Source: Argyresthia goedartella (Eukaryota; Arthropoda; Insecta; Lepidoptera; Argyresthiidae). From it: a DNA stretch of 64,000 nt. The stretch is from NCBI GenBank assembly GCA_949825045.1, contig OX463813.1, positions 27,014,001 through 27,078,000 of the forward strand, given 5' to 3'. Positions within the stretch are counted from its first letter, which is position 1. Each line of letters opens with the position of its first letter. Below the pieces are notes generated by a model. That model searched no databases and was not told the DNA's origin. It saw only the letters and a program-made list of their open reading frames with translations. The position numbers were made by a program, and so were the translations under genes. Below, piece by piece: positions 52,295 through 61,078 of this stretch.

Positions 52295-52910
52295 TGTTAC
52301 TCGAGATAGCTGACAAAACGAATTTGACATTCGCACGCGCTGGGCCCATCGAATAATGTTAAAAGTGTCTTCTTCTTTGTCAGCTGCCTCACTGAGTGCA
52401 TACAGTCGCGATACGCAACTTAAAGGAAACCTTAACCTAAAATAATTAGCAACAAGGAAAATATGAAAGCTATAGTTATAAATATAAATAGTTACCTCCA
52501 AACCACGTCGCTCGAAATGACCACGTATGGTGACGACAGGGTTGGATAGGAGTAAACAAGGGGGGCTAGGGATTAATATCCCTAGCCCCCCTATACTAAT
52601 GTAAGAAGGGTTTCTTGTCATCTCCTCGTCGGAGGCGTCTTCAGCGGCAAATTTATATTAATAACACCTTCACGAAGGATCACGCCCAATAAATAAACAA
52701 CTATAGGCACCAAATGCGTAGATAATCCAGGGAAAATCAGCAAACATATTCAAAACATCAAAAAACAGCAAGCACATGTCCACCGGTGACAAGAGTCCGT
52801 GTCGCCAATTGACAGTTCTAGTGAGGAGACACGCGAATGAGTAGTGACGTACCTACGTGCATGAGTAACAACAATAGAACTGTTAACTATATTTATACTT
52901 ATTATAAACA
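52295..52910 (-). repeat. 3' LTR of BEL copy B
   Basis: 616 bp, TG...CA. Similar to 63255-63848 throughout, with scattered substitutions and small indels. It carries a GGGGGGCTAGGGAT hairpin (arms 52560-52573 and 52578-52591) whose second arm is missing in the 5' LTR. Confidence 0.9.
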
Positions 52911-52940
52911 TCTACCCGCCCCGGACAGAACCATCTGTCC
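52911..52940 (-). promoter_or_regulatory. Stem-loop plus polypurine tract of BEL copy B
   Basis: On the minus strand GGACAG-6 bases-CTGTCC (52923-52940), followed at once by GGGGCGGGTAGA and then the LTR's TG. This mirrors 9138-9168 of copy A. Confidence 0.75.
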
Positions 52941-52941
52941 G

Positions 52942-53600
52942 CTAGTCTAACGGCAGGCGCGACAAAGTTGCGACCGCTCTTTTCAGGATGTTCCCATCTA
53001 CCAGGACCTCAGCAAAACGGGGTACACCATCGCTGCCAGAAACAAGTTTAAGAATGCGACCTCTGTTCCAACGCAGCGGTGGAAGGTTCGCATCCCTAAC
53101 CAATACGAGGTCTCCAATCTTGGGTGGATCCGTCTTGTCGGTCCACTTGATGCGCTGCTGGAGGATGTGCAAATATTCAAGATTCCAACGCCTCCAAAAG
53201 CTCTGTGAGAGTTGGCGCAACAATTCAAAACGGGAAAGTCGATTAGACTGTACATCAATGTACGGATATTCCGGCAAGGCAATAAGTGGCCGACCAATCA
53301 AAAAATATCCAGGAGTCAAAACTTCCAGATCATTAGGATCCGATGAGAGCGGACACAAGGGCCGTGAATTTAACACGGCTTCAATTCTGCAAAACACAGT
53401 TGCGAGTTCCTCAAATGTGAGCTTTGTCTGACCAATTACGCGTCGCAAGTGTGTCTTGGAAGACTTAACAGCAGCTTCAAAAATACCCCCCCAATGAGGG
53501 CAGGCTGGTTGATCAAACAACCAAGTAATTCCTTGGCGAGAAAGATTAGTACCAATATCAATTTGATTCTATCCGAGGAAGGCGTATACATCATGCAAAT
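52942..53600 (-). pseudogene. BEL copy B: integrase C-terminus and DUF5641
   Basis: The frame reads NQIDIGTNLSRQGITW, then PHWGGIFEAAVKSSK (catalytic Glu region), NSRPLCPLSSDPNDLE, IKWTDKTDPPKIGDLVLV, RDANLPPLRWNRGRI and RAVATLSRLPLD to the stop at 52942. Closely similar to 8516-9136 of copy A, so the two copies are related families with different LTRs. The catalytic core with the first two Asp residues is deleted immediately upstream. Confidence 0.87.
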
Positions 53601-53605
53601 AATTA

Positions 53606-54130
53606 CTAGAGGGGGTGACGAACCCCGTAAGGCAGGTTAGCAATTCTGAGTCGGCCTCCAACACGTAGAAGACCCGACTCATCCAAGAAGGGGTTCAATT
53701 TACAAATTGTCCCTGACAATTTCGATCGTCCGGATTTCAAAGTTCGAATCTCTTCTCCGAAATGTTCGGCTTGCACTGCACGGACCCAATAAAAAAGAGC
53801 ATCCTGACGCTCTTGAGAAGATAGAATCGGTTCCAGGCGTTTAGCCTGGGGGTGTCTGCAATTATAGGTAAAGCACCTGATCCAGGCGGTGACACCTAAA
53901 AATTTGCCTAGGGAACTGTACCGGTTCAGCAAAAAATCTGGGTCCAAGACAGGATTGGCCTGCTCGACCCGTAGTCCCGGCAAAGGTTCAGCAGACAAAA
54001 CTGAAGATCGAGGCCATTCCAATTCTGAACGGCTCAGCCAATCTGGTCCCCACCAGAGGCGATGGTAAATCAAATCGGGTCCCAGACAGCCTCGTGATGC
54101 GCAATCCGCGGGGTTCAACTCGCCTGGCAC
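53606..54130 (-). pseudogene. BEL copy B: end of RNase H region to integrase zinc-binding start
   Basis: Contains PGELNPADCASRGCLG, DWLSRSELEWP, FTYNCRHPQAKRLEP, RQDALFYWVRAVQAEHF and LRVGGRLRIANLPYGVRHP. The next homologous residue is already in the integrase C-terminal half, so about 150-200 residues are missing at 53600. Confidence 0.83.
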
Positions 54131-54136
54131 TTGTCT

Positions 54137-54560
54137 CTAAATCAAAGGAGTATCCGACTTCTGTATCTGGGATACTCGGTTAGCTACAAATACCTCTAAG
54201 GTGTGGACTGACGATCTCAGCCAACAAAGCACAATCTGGCTATCCGTCCAGGCATATGTTGCCGCAATTTCAATAGTACGACCAAGTGTACTAGTCACGT
54301 GATTCAATAAACGTGCTAAAAGTGCAGCTCCGGACAGCTCCAACTTAGGAATCTTCATCAAGATCCGGAGGGGAGCAACCTTGCTTTTGGCAGTGATCAA
54401 CGAGATCTTTACCCGGCCGGCTTCATCAACGGCTCGCAGGTAGACTGTAGCTGCGTATCCTCGCTCAGATGCATCACAAAAGCCGTGAAGTGACGCTTTG
54501 TAGCGTCCAGGTGGCAAAATGGGGAGGGGCAGCGAAATTTCATTGACAGCTGGCAGTGAC
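54137..54560 (-). pseudogene. BEL copy B: RNase H-like segment
   Basis: YKASLHGFCDASERGYAATV (first Asp), AKSKVAPLRILMKIPKLELS (Glu), ATYAWTDSQIVLCWL (Asp), VFVANRVSQIQ. Matches 7927-8280 of copy A. Frames change at both ends. Confidence 0.83.
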
Positions 54561-55440
54561 TATACAAATGTGGCCCAAAAACTTAATAAATTGCCACTTA
54601 TCGGCTCGTCCCAACCGATGCCAGCAGTCCACAATGTTTGCATGAAACATTTAGCCGAGAAAATCACTGGACAAATCCAACCATTTGGATCGAAGGTCCG
54701 CGCAACAGTGGACAACACCGATCGTTTTGTCCAGGTTTTAGGCACATCCAAATCAACATTATATGTAAAAATGTCCTGCACAGGTTTGTACTGTACCCCC
54801 AGGACAGATAACATGTTAGGATTTTCGATATTTTCAAAAAGATGAGGATCCTGCTGGTGATCGTCAGGAAGTCCCTCCAAAAGGACTGGCGAGTTCGATA
54901 GCCATTTACGCAACTCGTAGCCGGCAGACTTCAATATTCCAATCAATTCATCACGTAGGATCTTAGGTTCTTCCTCCGAGGAAGCCCCAGTGCAAATGTC
55001 ATCAACATATAAGTCCTCCTTCAGGATTGCGGAGGCTCGGGGGTAGTAAAGGCTTTCTCTATCGGCGAGCTCCCAAAGAGAACGAATAGCCAAGAAGGGA
55101 CTGGACTTCATAGGGTCGGTAGGGTTTTCTCTCCACAACACCAGTTGGTAACGACGGTCATCAGGGTGGATAATCGTCTGCCGGAACATCATTTTGATGT
55201 CAGCGACAAAGACGACCTGGTGACGACGTCTAGTGACGAAAGCTAGTGATGACGTCACACAAATCCCTCAACAACCTTGGACCGGAGTGTAGGCACTGAT
55301 TGAGAGAAACACCTGTTGAAGTCTGCGCGGAGCCATCAAATACCGTGTGCAACTTTCCATTCGACGCCTTGAGAACGGCATGGTGCAGAAGAAAAAAGTG
55401 TTCCATCCGGCTCAAGTCCAAATTAGACACAGACATGTGC
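54561..55440 (-). pseudogene. BEL copy B: reverse transcriptase (frameshifted)
   Basis: Start region in one frame (HHAVLKASNGKLHTVFDGSA, SLNQCLHSGPRLLRDL). A shift near 55250 leads to VFVADIKMMFRQTIIHPDDR (catalytic Asp) and LWRENPTDP. A missing stretch follows, then LKEDLYVDDICTGASS with the catalytic YVDD. The C-terminal thumb-like part includes KSAGYELRKWLSNSP and WICPVIFSAKCFMQTLW. Copy A has lost this whole domain. Confidence 0.87.
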
Positions 55441-56073
55441 CCCAGGTCTTCTTACTCTCGCATGAAGTCAATGTACTTCTGCCGAAACAATGGATCTTTA
55501 TTCATGCGGCGCTCCATTGCCACTAGCCTTTTTTCAGCACGTGACCTTGAGTGCCAAGAGAAGGTCGAACAGCCAAAAACGGCAACCTCGTGATGATCCG
55601 TCCGGAACGAAGGCAACCAGTGTTGTTCTGATAGAACAATTCACATTCCTCGTGTTCCGGATTCAAACGCACGGCCTGCGGAGGTTCCTGCACCTGCCAA
55701 AACTTCTGAAGCGCGTCAGAAAGGGTGGAGCCAACCAACAAAGAGGTCATCAAATCAAAAGTGGGGGGCACCTGTGAAGTTGGTCCCAAAACAACAAAAC
55801 CAAAAATAGTCTGGACGTCCACCAAACCACCTGGCTGTAACACTATTTTATTTCGAACCAACAATTTGCCCAGAACATCAGAGCCGAGTAACAAATCGAC
55901 TGGTGCGGGGATGTGGAACTTGGTGTCAGCCAACGCCAATCCGGAGGTCAAGGTCACCACAGATTCTGGCAATCGTACTTGAGGATGCTTGCCAAGAATA
56001 TTCTCCAGCACAAGAGCCGACGAACGTATAGTCGGGTCTGAAGAGCCAATAGGTGCGAACGCAAACAACACCT
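55441..56073 (-). pseudogene. BEL copy B: second half of protease region and RT lead-in
   Basis: VLFAFAPIGSSDPTIRSSAL, ALADTKFHIPAPVDLLLGSD, QTIFGFVVLGPTSQ: the Pao-type peptidase domain end, followed by QVQEPPQAV and a broken stretch leading to the RT. It joins the protease start at 60882 once LINE E is removed. Confidence 0.8.
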
Positions 56074-56307
56074 GGCCTTTTTTTTTATTTATTTTTTTAT
56101 TTTATTTTTACTTTATTAGGAAAACTAACAGCTTATCACTAACACAATAAATTACACACATAGATACAGAAAGCCAACAAAAAGTTTTCACAGCTAGCAA
56201 TATTTTGAGCAATTAGCACAGGTGAAAGAAAAGCGATACACGAAACACCAGACACGGTAACTATATCCAATAATAGAAGAAGGAAGATGGCACACCATTA
56301 TAGTGGG

Positions 56308-59211
56308 TTATATCGGTAATGAGGCCTCAACCGAGTCACAAAACTTAGAGGTTAATACTTTACGGATAACGGAAATACTACTAGCGAACAAATCAATGTC
56401 TTCGTTTTCAATACAAAGGTCGTTGAAAGATCGTATAGCTCTGATAAAGTAAGAATTTTGTCTAAAGTTTGTGCGAGCCCAAGGAACAAACAATGACAGT
56501 CTTCGGCGAGACTGAGAACGTGAGGGGACGAGGAGATGAAGCTTAGCTAACAAGGCGGGACAGTCGACAAGGCTCTGGGCTATTTTCATCAGATAGGTGA
56601 TGTCAGTTATGTATCGCCGTACATGCAATGGAAGTAAGTGGAGTTTGATGCATAATTGGTTATAGGGTAGTCTTGGAAGTTTAAATTTGAATTTAATATG
56701 TCGAATTAATTTCTTTTGAATGCTCTCTAACTTATTAATATATACTTTGTAACTAGGGTTCCAAACTTGTGAAGCATATTCGAGGTGGCTCCTGACAAAT
56801 GCACAGTAGATAACTTTTACGGATTTAAGGCGACGCAGATTTTTGCAGGAACGAATAATAAACCCTAAGGCCTTGTAGGCTTTACTGGTAATTGAATTTA
56901 TGTGCGTATCAAAGATAAGTTTGCTATCCATAATGACACCAAGGTCTCTAATTTCATGAAGTGTAAGTAAAGGTTTATTTTTTAATGAGTAATTGTTATT
57001 AAATACGTTGCGTTTACGAGTAAAGGACACAGTAAAGCATTTGGATACATTTAGGTCAAGTTTATTGTTGAGGCAGTAAATATCGAATTGCAGAAGGTCG
57101 TCTTGCAGTAATGCTGAGTCAATAGCATCGTTAACAGTTCTAAATATTTTCATGTCATCGGCAAAAAGTAAGAATTGAGAATTTTTAAAACAGTTGGAAA
57201 TATCAAAAACGAAAATTATAAACAGTAACGGTGCTAGTAACGACCCTTGGGGAACCCCTGAGGGTATATTAGTCCAATTAGATTTATAGCCCTTCAGTAC
57301 AACTGCCTGAGATCTGTTTTCAACGTATGATGAGAACCACCGAAATAAGTCACCCCTGATGCCAATTGCAAGTAACTTTTTCAATAGAAGGATATGATCT
57401 ATTCGGTCGAAAGCCTTGCTATAATCAGTATAAATAGCGTCCACTTGATCACCGTTATCTAACTGCTGGGTTATAAAATCATTAAACAGTAGTAGGTTTG
57501 AGTCTGTGGACCGTTTCTTAAGAAAACCATGCTGCTGGGGACAAAACGACGACTTTAATGCAGCATACACTTGGTTATAGACAATGCGTTCGAATATCTT
57601 TGCAATGAGACATAACTTAGAGATTGGCCGGTAATTATCCACTCTATTTTTTTGACCTTTTTTATGGATAGGGGTGATAAAAGCTGACTTCCAGATAGCA
57701 GGCACAACACCTTCAGCGATTGATCTTTTGAATATAAGAGATAGAGGCAGAGAGAGGCTATCAGCACATTTAACTAGGAAAACCGCGGGGAGTTCATCAG
57801 GACCGGCTGATTTCGTCAAGTCCAAGTTATTTAGCAGCTTTATAATTTCATTAGTCTCGATGACGATTGAGGCTAGATCAGCTACGACTGGCTCTGATGG
57901 TTCCTCGAACTGGGTGCATGATGTGGGATCTCTTTCAAGGAAATTTGATAGAAAATATTCGTTAAAAAGATTGCTGATGTCATCGCCCGAAGTAGAAGTA
58001 GTACCTAAATAGGTCATCGAAACAGGATATGACGATTTATTAAGATTGTTTTTAATAAACTTCCAGAAATACTTCGGATTTGCCTTAATCGAATCCTCTG
58101 TGAGGTTAATGTATTTCATGTAGCACAATCTTTCCAGACGCTTAACCCTTTCTCTTGATAAATCGAATGTATGCTTATCTGATAGATTACCATACGTCTT
58201 AAACCTTCTAAAATATTTAAATTTTTCTTTAATAGCTTTGATTAGGGGGCGGTTGTACCACAAAGGATAATTATTATCACCACGTTTGACTCGTTGAGGA
58301 ATGTGTTTTGTACGCAAATTATAGACTATTCTGTAAAAGCATTGTACAGCCTCGTCCAAAGAACCTCTGCAAAGAAGGTCTGTCCAGTCCGCAGCAACAA
58401 GGTCATCCTTAATCGAGTTGTAATCTCCTCGATTGTATAAAAATACGATATGATTGGTTAGTGGAAGAGACGCAGACTCGGTAAAGGGCACATTTATACA
58501 GAGCGCTTTATGATATGGGTCTTCTGGGACAAGTGGATCGAGGCATGGGGCCACAGAAATTGTCTCGCTAGCAAAAACTAGGTCCAGAATTCGGCCCTGC
58601 GCGTTAATAACTGAGTTGTATTGCTCCAAGTTGCAAAAGTTGAAGGTTTCTATAAAATGTGCGGCGCTATCACCACTTGCATTCACGGGTACTAGACCTT
58701 CGTCGGTATCCAACCAGTCAATGAAGCTCATATTAAAATCTCCTAAAATTATAAATTTATCTTGGAAGTTACTGGAAATTACTGTTTCGATATTATCACA
58801 AAAGTTAATTAATTGGTCGGAAAAAGAGTGACCCAGATTTTCTGAGCAAAGATATAAACAACATATATTTAACTTGACTAGAGTCCGGCTACGTGGGTCT
58901 CGAAGGACAATTGATATCCAAATATCTTCAGCAGTAGACTGCCATTCGAACTTACGAGAAGTAATTAAGGAACGTTTGACGGCTATAGCAACTCCACCTC
59001 CACGGGTCTGCTTGGTCGCGGTATAGTCGCGGTCCCTACGCCATACACAATAGCGACTATCAAAAAGCTCATCGTCGAGAATACCCTCGCAGAGCCAAGT
59101 TTCAGTCAAGGTTACCACGTCATAATCACAAGATCGCAAATTTCTAAAAAACACATCAGTCTTAGACCTAAGTCCCCTCACGTTCTGGTGATAAACGTTA
59201 AGGCTCGACAT
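56308..59211 (-). CDS. LINE E ORF2: endonuclease-reverse transcriptase (967 aa)
   Basis: ATG 59211 gives MSSLNVYHQNVRGLRSKTD, with the endonuclease Asn at about residue 10, so this start is complete. Further: VTLTETWLCEG (Glu), IILGDFNMSF, VPEDPYHKAL. Reverse transcriptase: VDNYRPISKLCLIAKIFE, QHGFLKKRST, YTDYSKAFDRIDH, SGVPQGSLLAPLLF and the catalytic LFADD. The C-terminus has LRRLKSVKVIYCAFVRSHLE. Uninterrupted. Related to LINE D ORF2. The start overlaps the preceding inter-ORF frame by 14 nt. Confidence 0.93.
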   Translation of the reverse strand: MSSLNVYHQNVRGLRSKTDVFFRNLRSCDYDVVTLTETWLCEGILDDELFDSRYCVWRRDRDYTATKQTRGGGVAIAVKRSLITSRKFEWQSTAEDIWISIVLRDPRSRTLVKLNICCLYLCSENLGHSFSDQLINFCDNIETVISSNFQDKFIILGDFNMSFIDWLDTDEGLVPVNASGDSAAHFIETFNFCNLEQYNSVINAQGRILDLVFASETISVAPCLDPLVPEDPYHKALCINVPFTESASLPLTNHIVFLYNRGDYNSIKDDLVAADWTDLLCRGSLDEAVQCFYRIVYNLRTKHIPQRVKRGDNNYPLWYNRPLIKAIKEKFKYFRRFKTYGNLSDKHTFDLSRERVKRLERLCYMKYINLTEDSIKANPKYFWKFIKNNLNKSSYPVSMTYLGTTSTSGDDISNLFNEYFLSNFLERDPTSCTQFEEPSEPVVADLASIVIETNEIIKLLNNLDLTKSAGPDELPAVFLVKCADSLSLPLSLIFKRSIAEGVVPAIWKSAFITPIHKKGQKNRVDNYRPISKLCLIAKIFERIVYNQVYAALKSSFCPQQHGFLKKRSTDSNLLLFNDFITQQLDNGDQVDAIYTDYSKAFDRIDHILLLKKLLAIGIRGDLFRWFSSYVENRSQAVVLKGYKSNWTNIPSGVPQGSLLAPLLFIIFVFDISNCFKNSQFLLFADDMKIFRTVNDAIDSALLQDDLLQFDIYCLNNKLDLNVSKCFTVSFTRKRNVFNNNYSLKNKPLLTLHEIRDLGVIMDSKLIFDTHINSITSKAYKALGFIIRSCKNLRRLKSVKVIYCAFVRSHLEYASQVWNPSYKVYINKLESIQKKLIRHIKFKFKLPRLPYNQLCIKLHLLPLHVRRYITDITYLMKIAQSLVDCPALLAKLHLLVPSRSQSRRRLSLFVPWARTNFRQNSYFIRAIRSFNDLCIENEDIDLFASSISVIRKVLTSKFCDSVEASLPI

Positions 59212-59722
59212 GGTTACAGATGCACACGTAACACAATAGATACTTATTATAATTTTTAGAAAATAGATTAACAGTTGATGACATAGATATGCTCGCGAAA
59301 TGACAAATAACTAAATCGTACTTTGTGTTAGGCAATAATCGACAATAGCTTAATATATTCAAGGCGCCAAAGAAATGTTCGTTTTCGTCGACCGTAAAAC
59401 TTCTGAAATATAAGTTAAAAATAGCAACATCATTATCAGCGTGACGCAAAATGAAGCTTAACTCTATAGCAGCAAAGAGAAAAGTACAGTGGCTTGCGGT
59501 CCTAGTATTTGTCGGTAGCCAGAGAATGATAAGCAACGCAATACAAAAAGTTGACCATCCATCGGAAATAATGCCATAGTGAAAATAGGTCCTATTACAA
59601 TTAGCAAGCAGGCCATAATTCGACGATAGGTACCTTGTTTTAACATTGAAATATAAAAGATAAGGTTCTTTTGTGTTGAACAAAGGAGCTGCTCGGTTAC
59701 TAACCATACCAACGGTGTTCAA
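59198..59722 (-). CDS. LINE E inter-ORF reading frame (up to 174 aa), status uncertain
   Basis: It fills nearly all of the gap between ORF1 and ORF2; its stop overlaps the ORF2 ATG by 14 nt (ATG...TAA). The listed start is TTG; the first ATG is a few codons in (MVSNRAAPLFN). There is a hydrophobic stretch (FCIALLIILWLP) and no known motif. Either a chance ORF or a small LINE-encoded protein that couples translation to ORF2. LINE D has a frame in the same position and phase relation. Confidence 0.35.
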   Translation of the reverse strand: MNTVGMVSNRAAPLFNTKEPYLLYFNVKTRYLSSNYGLLANCNRTYFHYGIISDGWSTFCIALLIILWLPTNTRTASHCTFLFAAIELSFILRHADNDVAIFNLYFRSFTVDENEHFFGALNILSYCRLLPNTKYDLVICHFASISMSSTVNLFSKNYNKYLLCYVCICNHVEP

Positions 59723-59766
59723 ACTTAAAATTAGAATAGTTAAGCAAAGCAGAAGTTGGTTACATT

Positions 59767-60726
59767 TTAGGATAACTTGTTTAAATCACGGGTACCGCTA
59801 ACAACGAAAGCATGAGTGGAGTCGTTTTTGCGTACGTGGATCTTCGAAAATTTTACCCAGACGTATTGATAGTTCCTTTCCTTGGCAAGGGCTTTCGTCT
59901 TAGTGAGGAGCTTCTTTGAGTCGGGTGATAGATGGTCGTTGACGAAGACTCTGCTTGTGACATCTTTGAAGCCCAGCTCAGCAGCAGTAACCTTCCTGGC
60001 ACGCGCACTAGCTACGAACTCTTCCTTTATGTAGCGATTTAAGAAGCTCACTACTATAGATTTTTCTTTCGAGTTGTACACCGGCACCCGGGATAAATAA
60101 TTAATTGAGGTCTTCGGAAACTGGTAACCGACCGCCTTGCCAATGCTCTCGACGATGTCGAAGAGGTTTTCGTTGCCTTTTACTGGAACTCCCTTGATCT
60201 CGACATTATTGAGACGGGACCATTGTTCCCTCGTTATTAATTCGTCTTTAAGTGCCGTGATCTCGGCTTCCATCGATACAACGGTGTCCTGTAGGTTGAG
60301 CAACTCTGGCAAATGCTTCTCAACATTGCCCATCTTCAGTCGCCCGTCAAAATCATCCAGCTTACCACTGACGAACTCGCATGTGGCCTTTACCTCTGCC
60401 AATTCCTTCCGTAAGTCCTTCACATCCTGCGTTAAACCTGGGATCTTGTAAATGACAGATTTGATGTCACGTAACTCAGTCATGAGGGACTCCAATGTGA
60501 CCTTCGGAGCCGGTGGAGTTGGTTTCGTTTGACTCGTGGAACATGTTGCTCCGGATAAGCCCGATTTGCAGGAAGTACATCTCCAACTAGCTTTTCGATC
60601 GGCACCCAGCTTACGGTAGCCCATTTCGGTGACGTTGGCGCAGCAGAACCCCAAGTATTTGCTGCAGCCCCCACACACAACACCGTCGTTTACAGTGGTA
60701 TCACATAGAGCGCAGTGCATCTTCAC
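59767..60726 (-). CDS. LINE E ORF1: degenerate PHD finger, coiled coil, FP-like domain (319 aa)
   Basis: The N-terminus has C5-C8-C18-C21 and a later RCTSC pair, as in a PHD finger, but the His expected between is a Gly (SKYLGFCC), so the second zinc site is altered. A coiled coil follows (LRDIKSVIYKIP to about LNLQDTVVSMEAEITALKDE). From about 175 comes LNNVEIKGVPVKGNENLFDI, YLSRVPVY, SIVVSFLNRYIKEEF, RVFVNDHLSPDSKKLL and KIHVRKND, the FP-like domain also seen in LINE D. Probable RNA-binding ORF1 protein. Confidence 0.85.
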   Translation of the reverse strand: MKMHCALCDTTVNDGVVCGGCSKYLGFCCANVTEMGYRKLGADRKASWRCTSCKSGLSGATCSTSQTKPTPPAPKVTLESLMTELRDIKSVIYKIPGLTQDVKDLRKELAEVKATCEFVSGKLDDFDGRLKMGNVEKHLPELLNLQDTVVSMEAEITALKDELITREQWSRLNNVEIKGVPVKGNENLFDIVESIGKAVGYQFPKTSINYLSRVPVYNSKEKSIVVSFLNRYIKEEFVASARARKVTAAELGFKDVTSRVFVNDHLSPDSKKLLTKTKALAKERNYQYVWVKFSKIHVRKNDSTHAFVVSGTRDLNKLS

Positions 60727-60881
60727 GTTGGAGAGTGCAACCTAATGACGAGTGAAATAAAGTTTGGGAACAGCTGTGACTCACGGAGAATCGCAAGAAC
60801 GTCTCACTTCCACTAGCGCGAACAGTAAACTGACGATACAGTGACGAATATATAGAAGACACAGTGACGATTCCAACACCT

Positions 60882-61042
60882 CTGACAACGTCAGAGTAGC
60901 TACGCATCTTTAGGCCTAGCCGCTCCACCAACCAAGAAGAAATAATGCAGCCCTGGGACCCCGAGTCCAACAAAGCACTAACAATGACCGGGGTACCGCC
61001 ATGTCCCCACAATTTTACAGAAGCCGTGGGGAGAATAACCAA
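60882..61042 (-). pseudogene. BEL copy B: start of aspartic protease
   Basis: VILPTASVKLWGHGGTPVIV then SALLDSGSQGCIISSWLVER: the protease active-site DSGSQ. Homology ends at SDVVRGVG, where LINE E begins. Confidence 0.85.
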
Positions 61043-61078
61043 CGGAGGGGCTGCAGGTGGAGGGCAGGCGGCGATTTC

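Larger units (their letters stand above)
56074..60873 (-). mobile_element. LINE E, non-LTR retrotransposon inside BEL copy B
   Basis: ORF1 (59767-60726), a long inter-ORF frame, ORF2 (56308-59211), a 3' UTR and an A/T-rich tail (complement of 56077-56110). Same orientation as its BEL host. CAACACCT occurs at both edges (56066-56073, 60874-60881), but it may be native BEL sequence and not a target duplication. Frames are open, so LINE E arrived after the BEL element. Confidence 0.85.

Noticed and set aside
56066..60881. CAACACCT as a target-site duplication of LINE E
   Set aside because: In BEL coding frame the two copies correspond to different residues (VRGVG and GQVLF), so the match may be native sequence or deletion microhomology.
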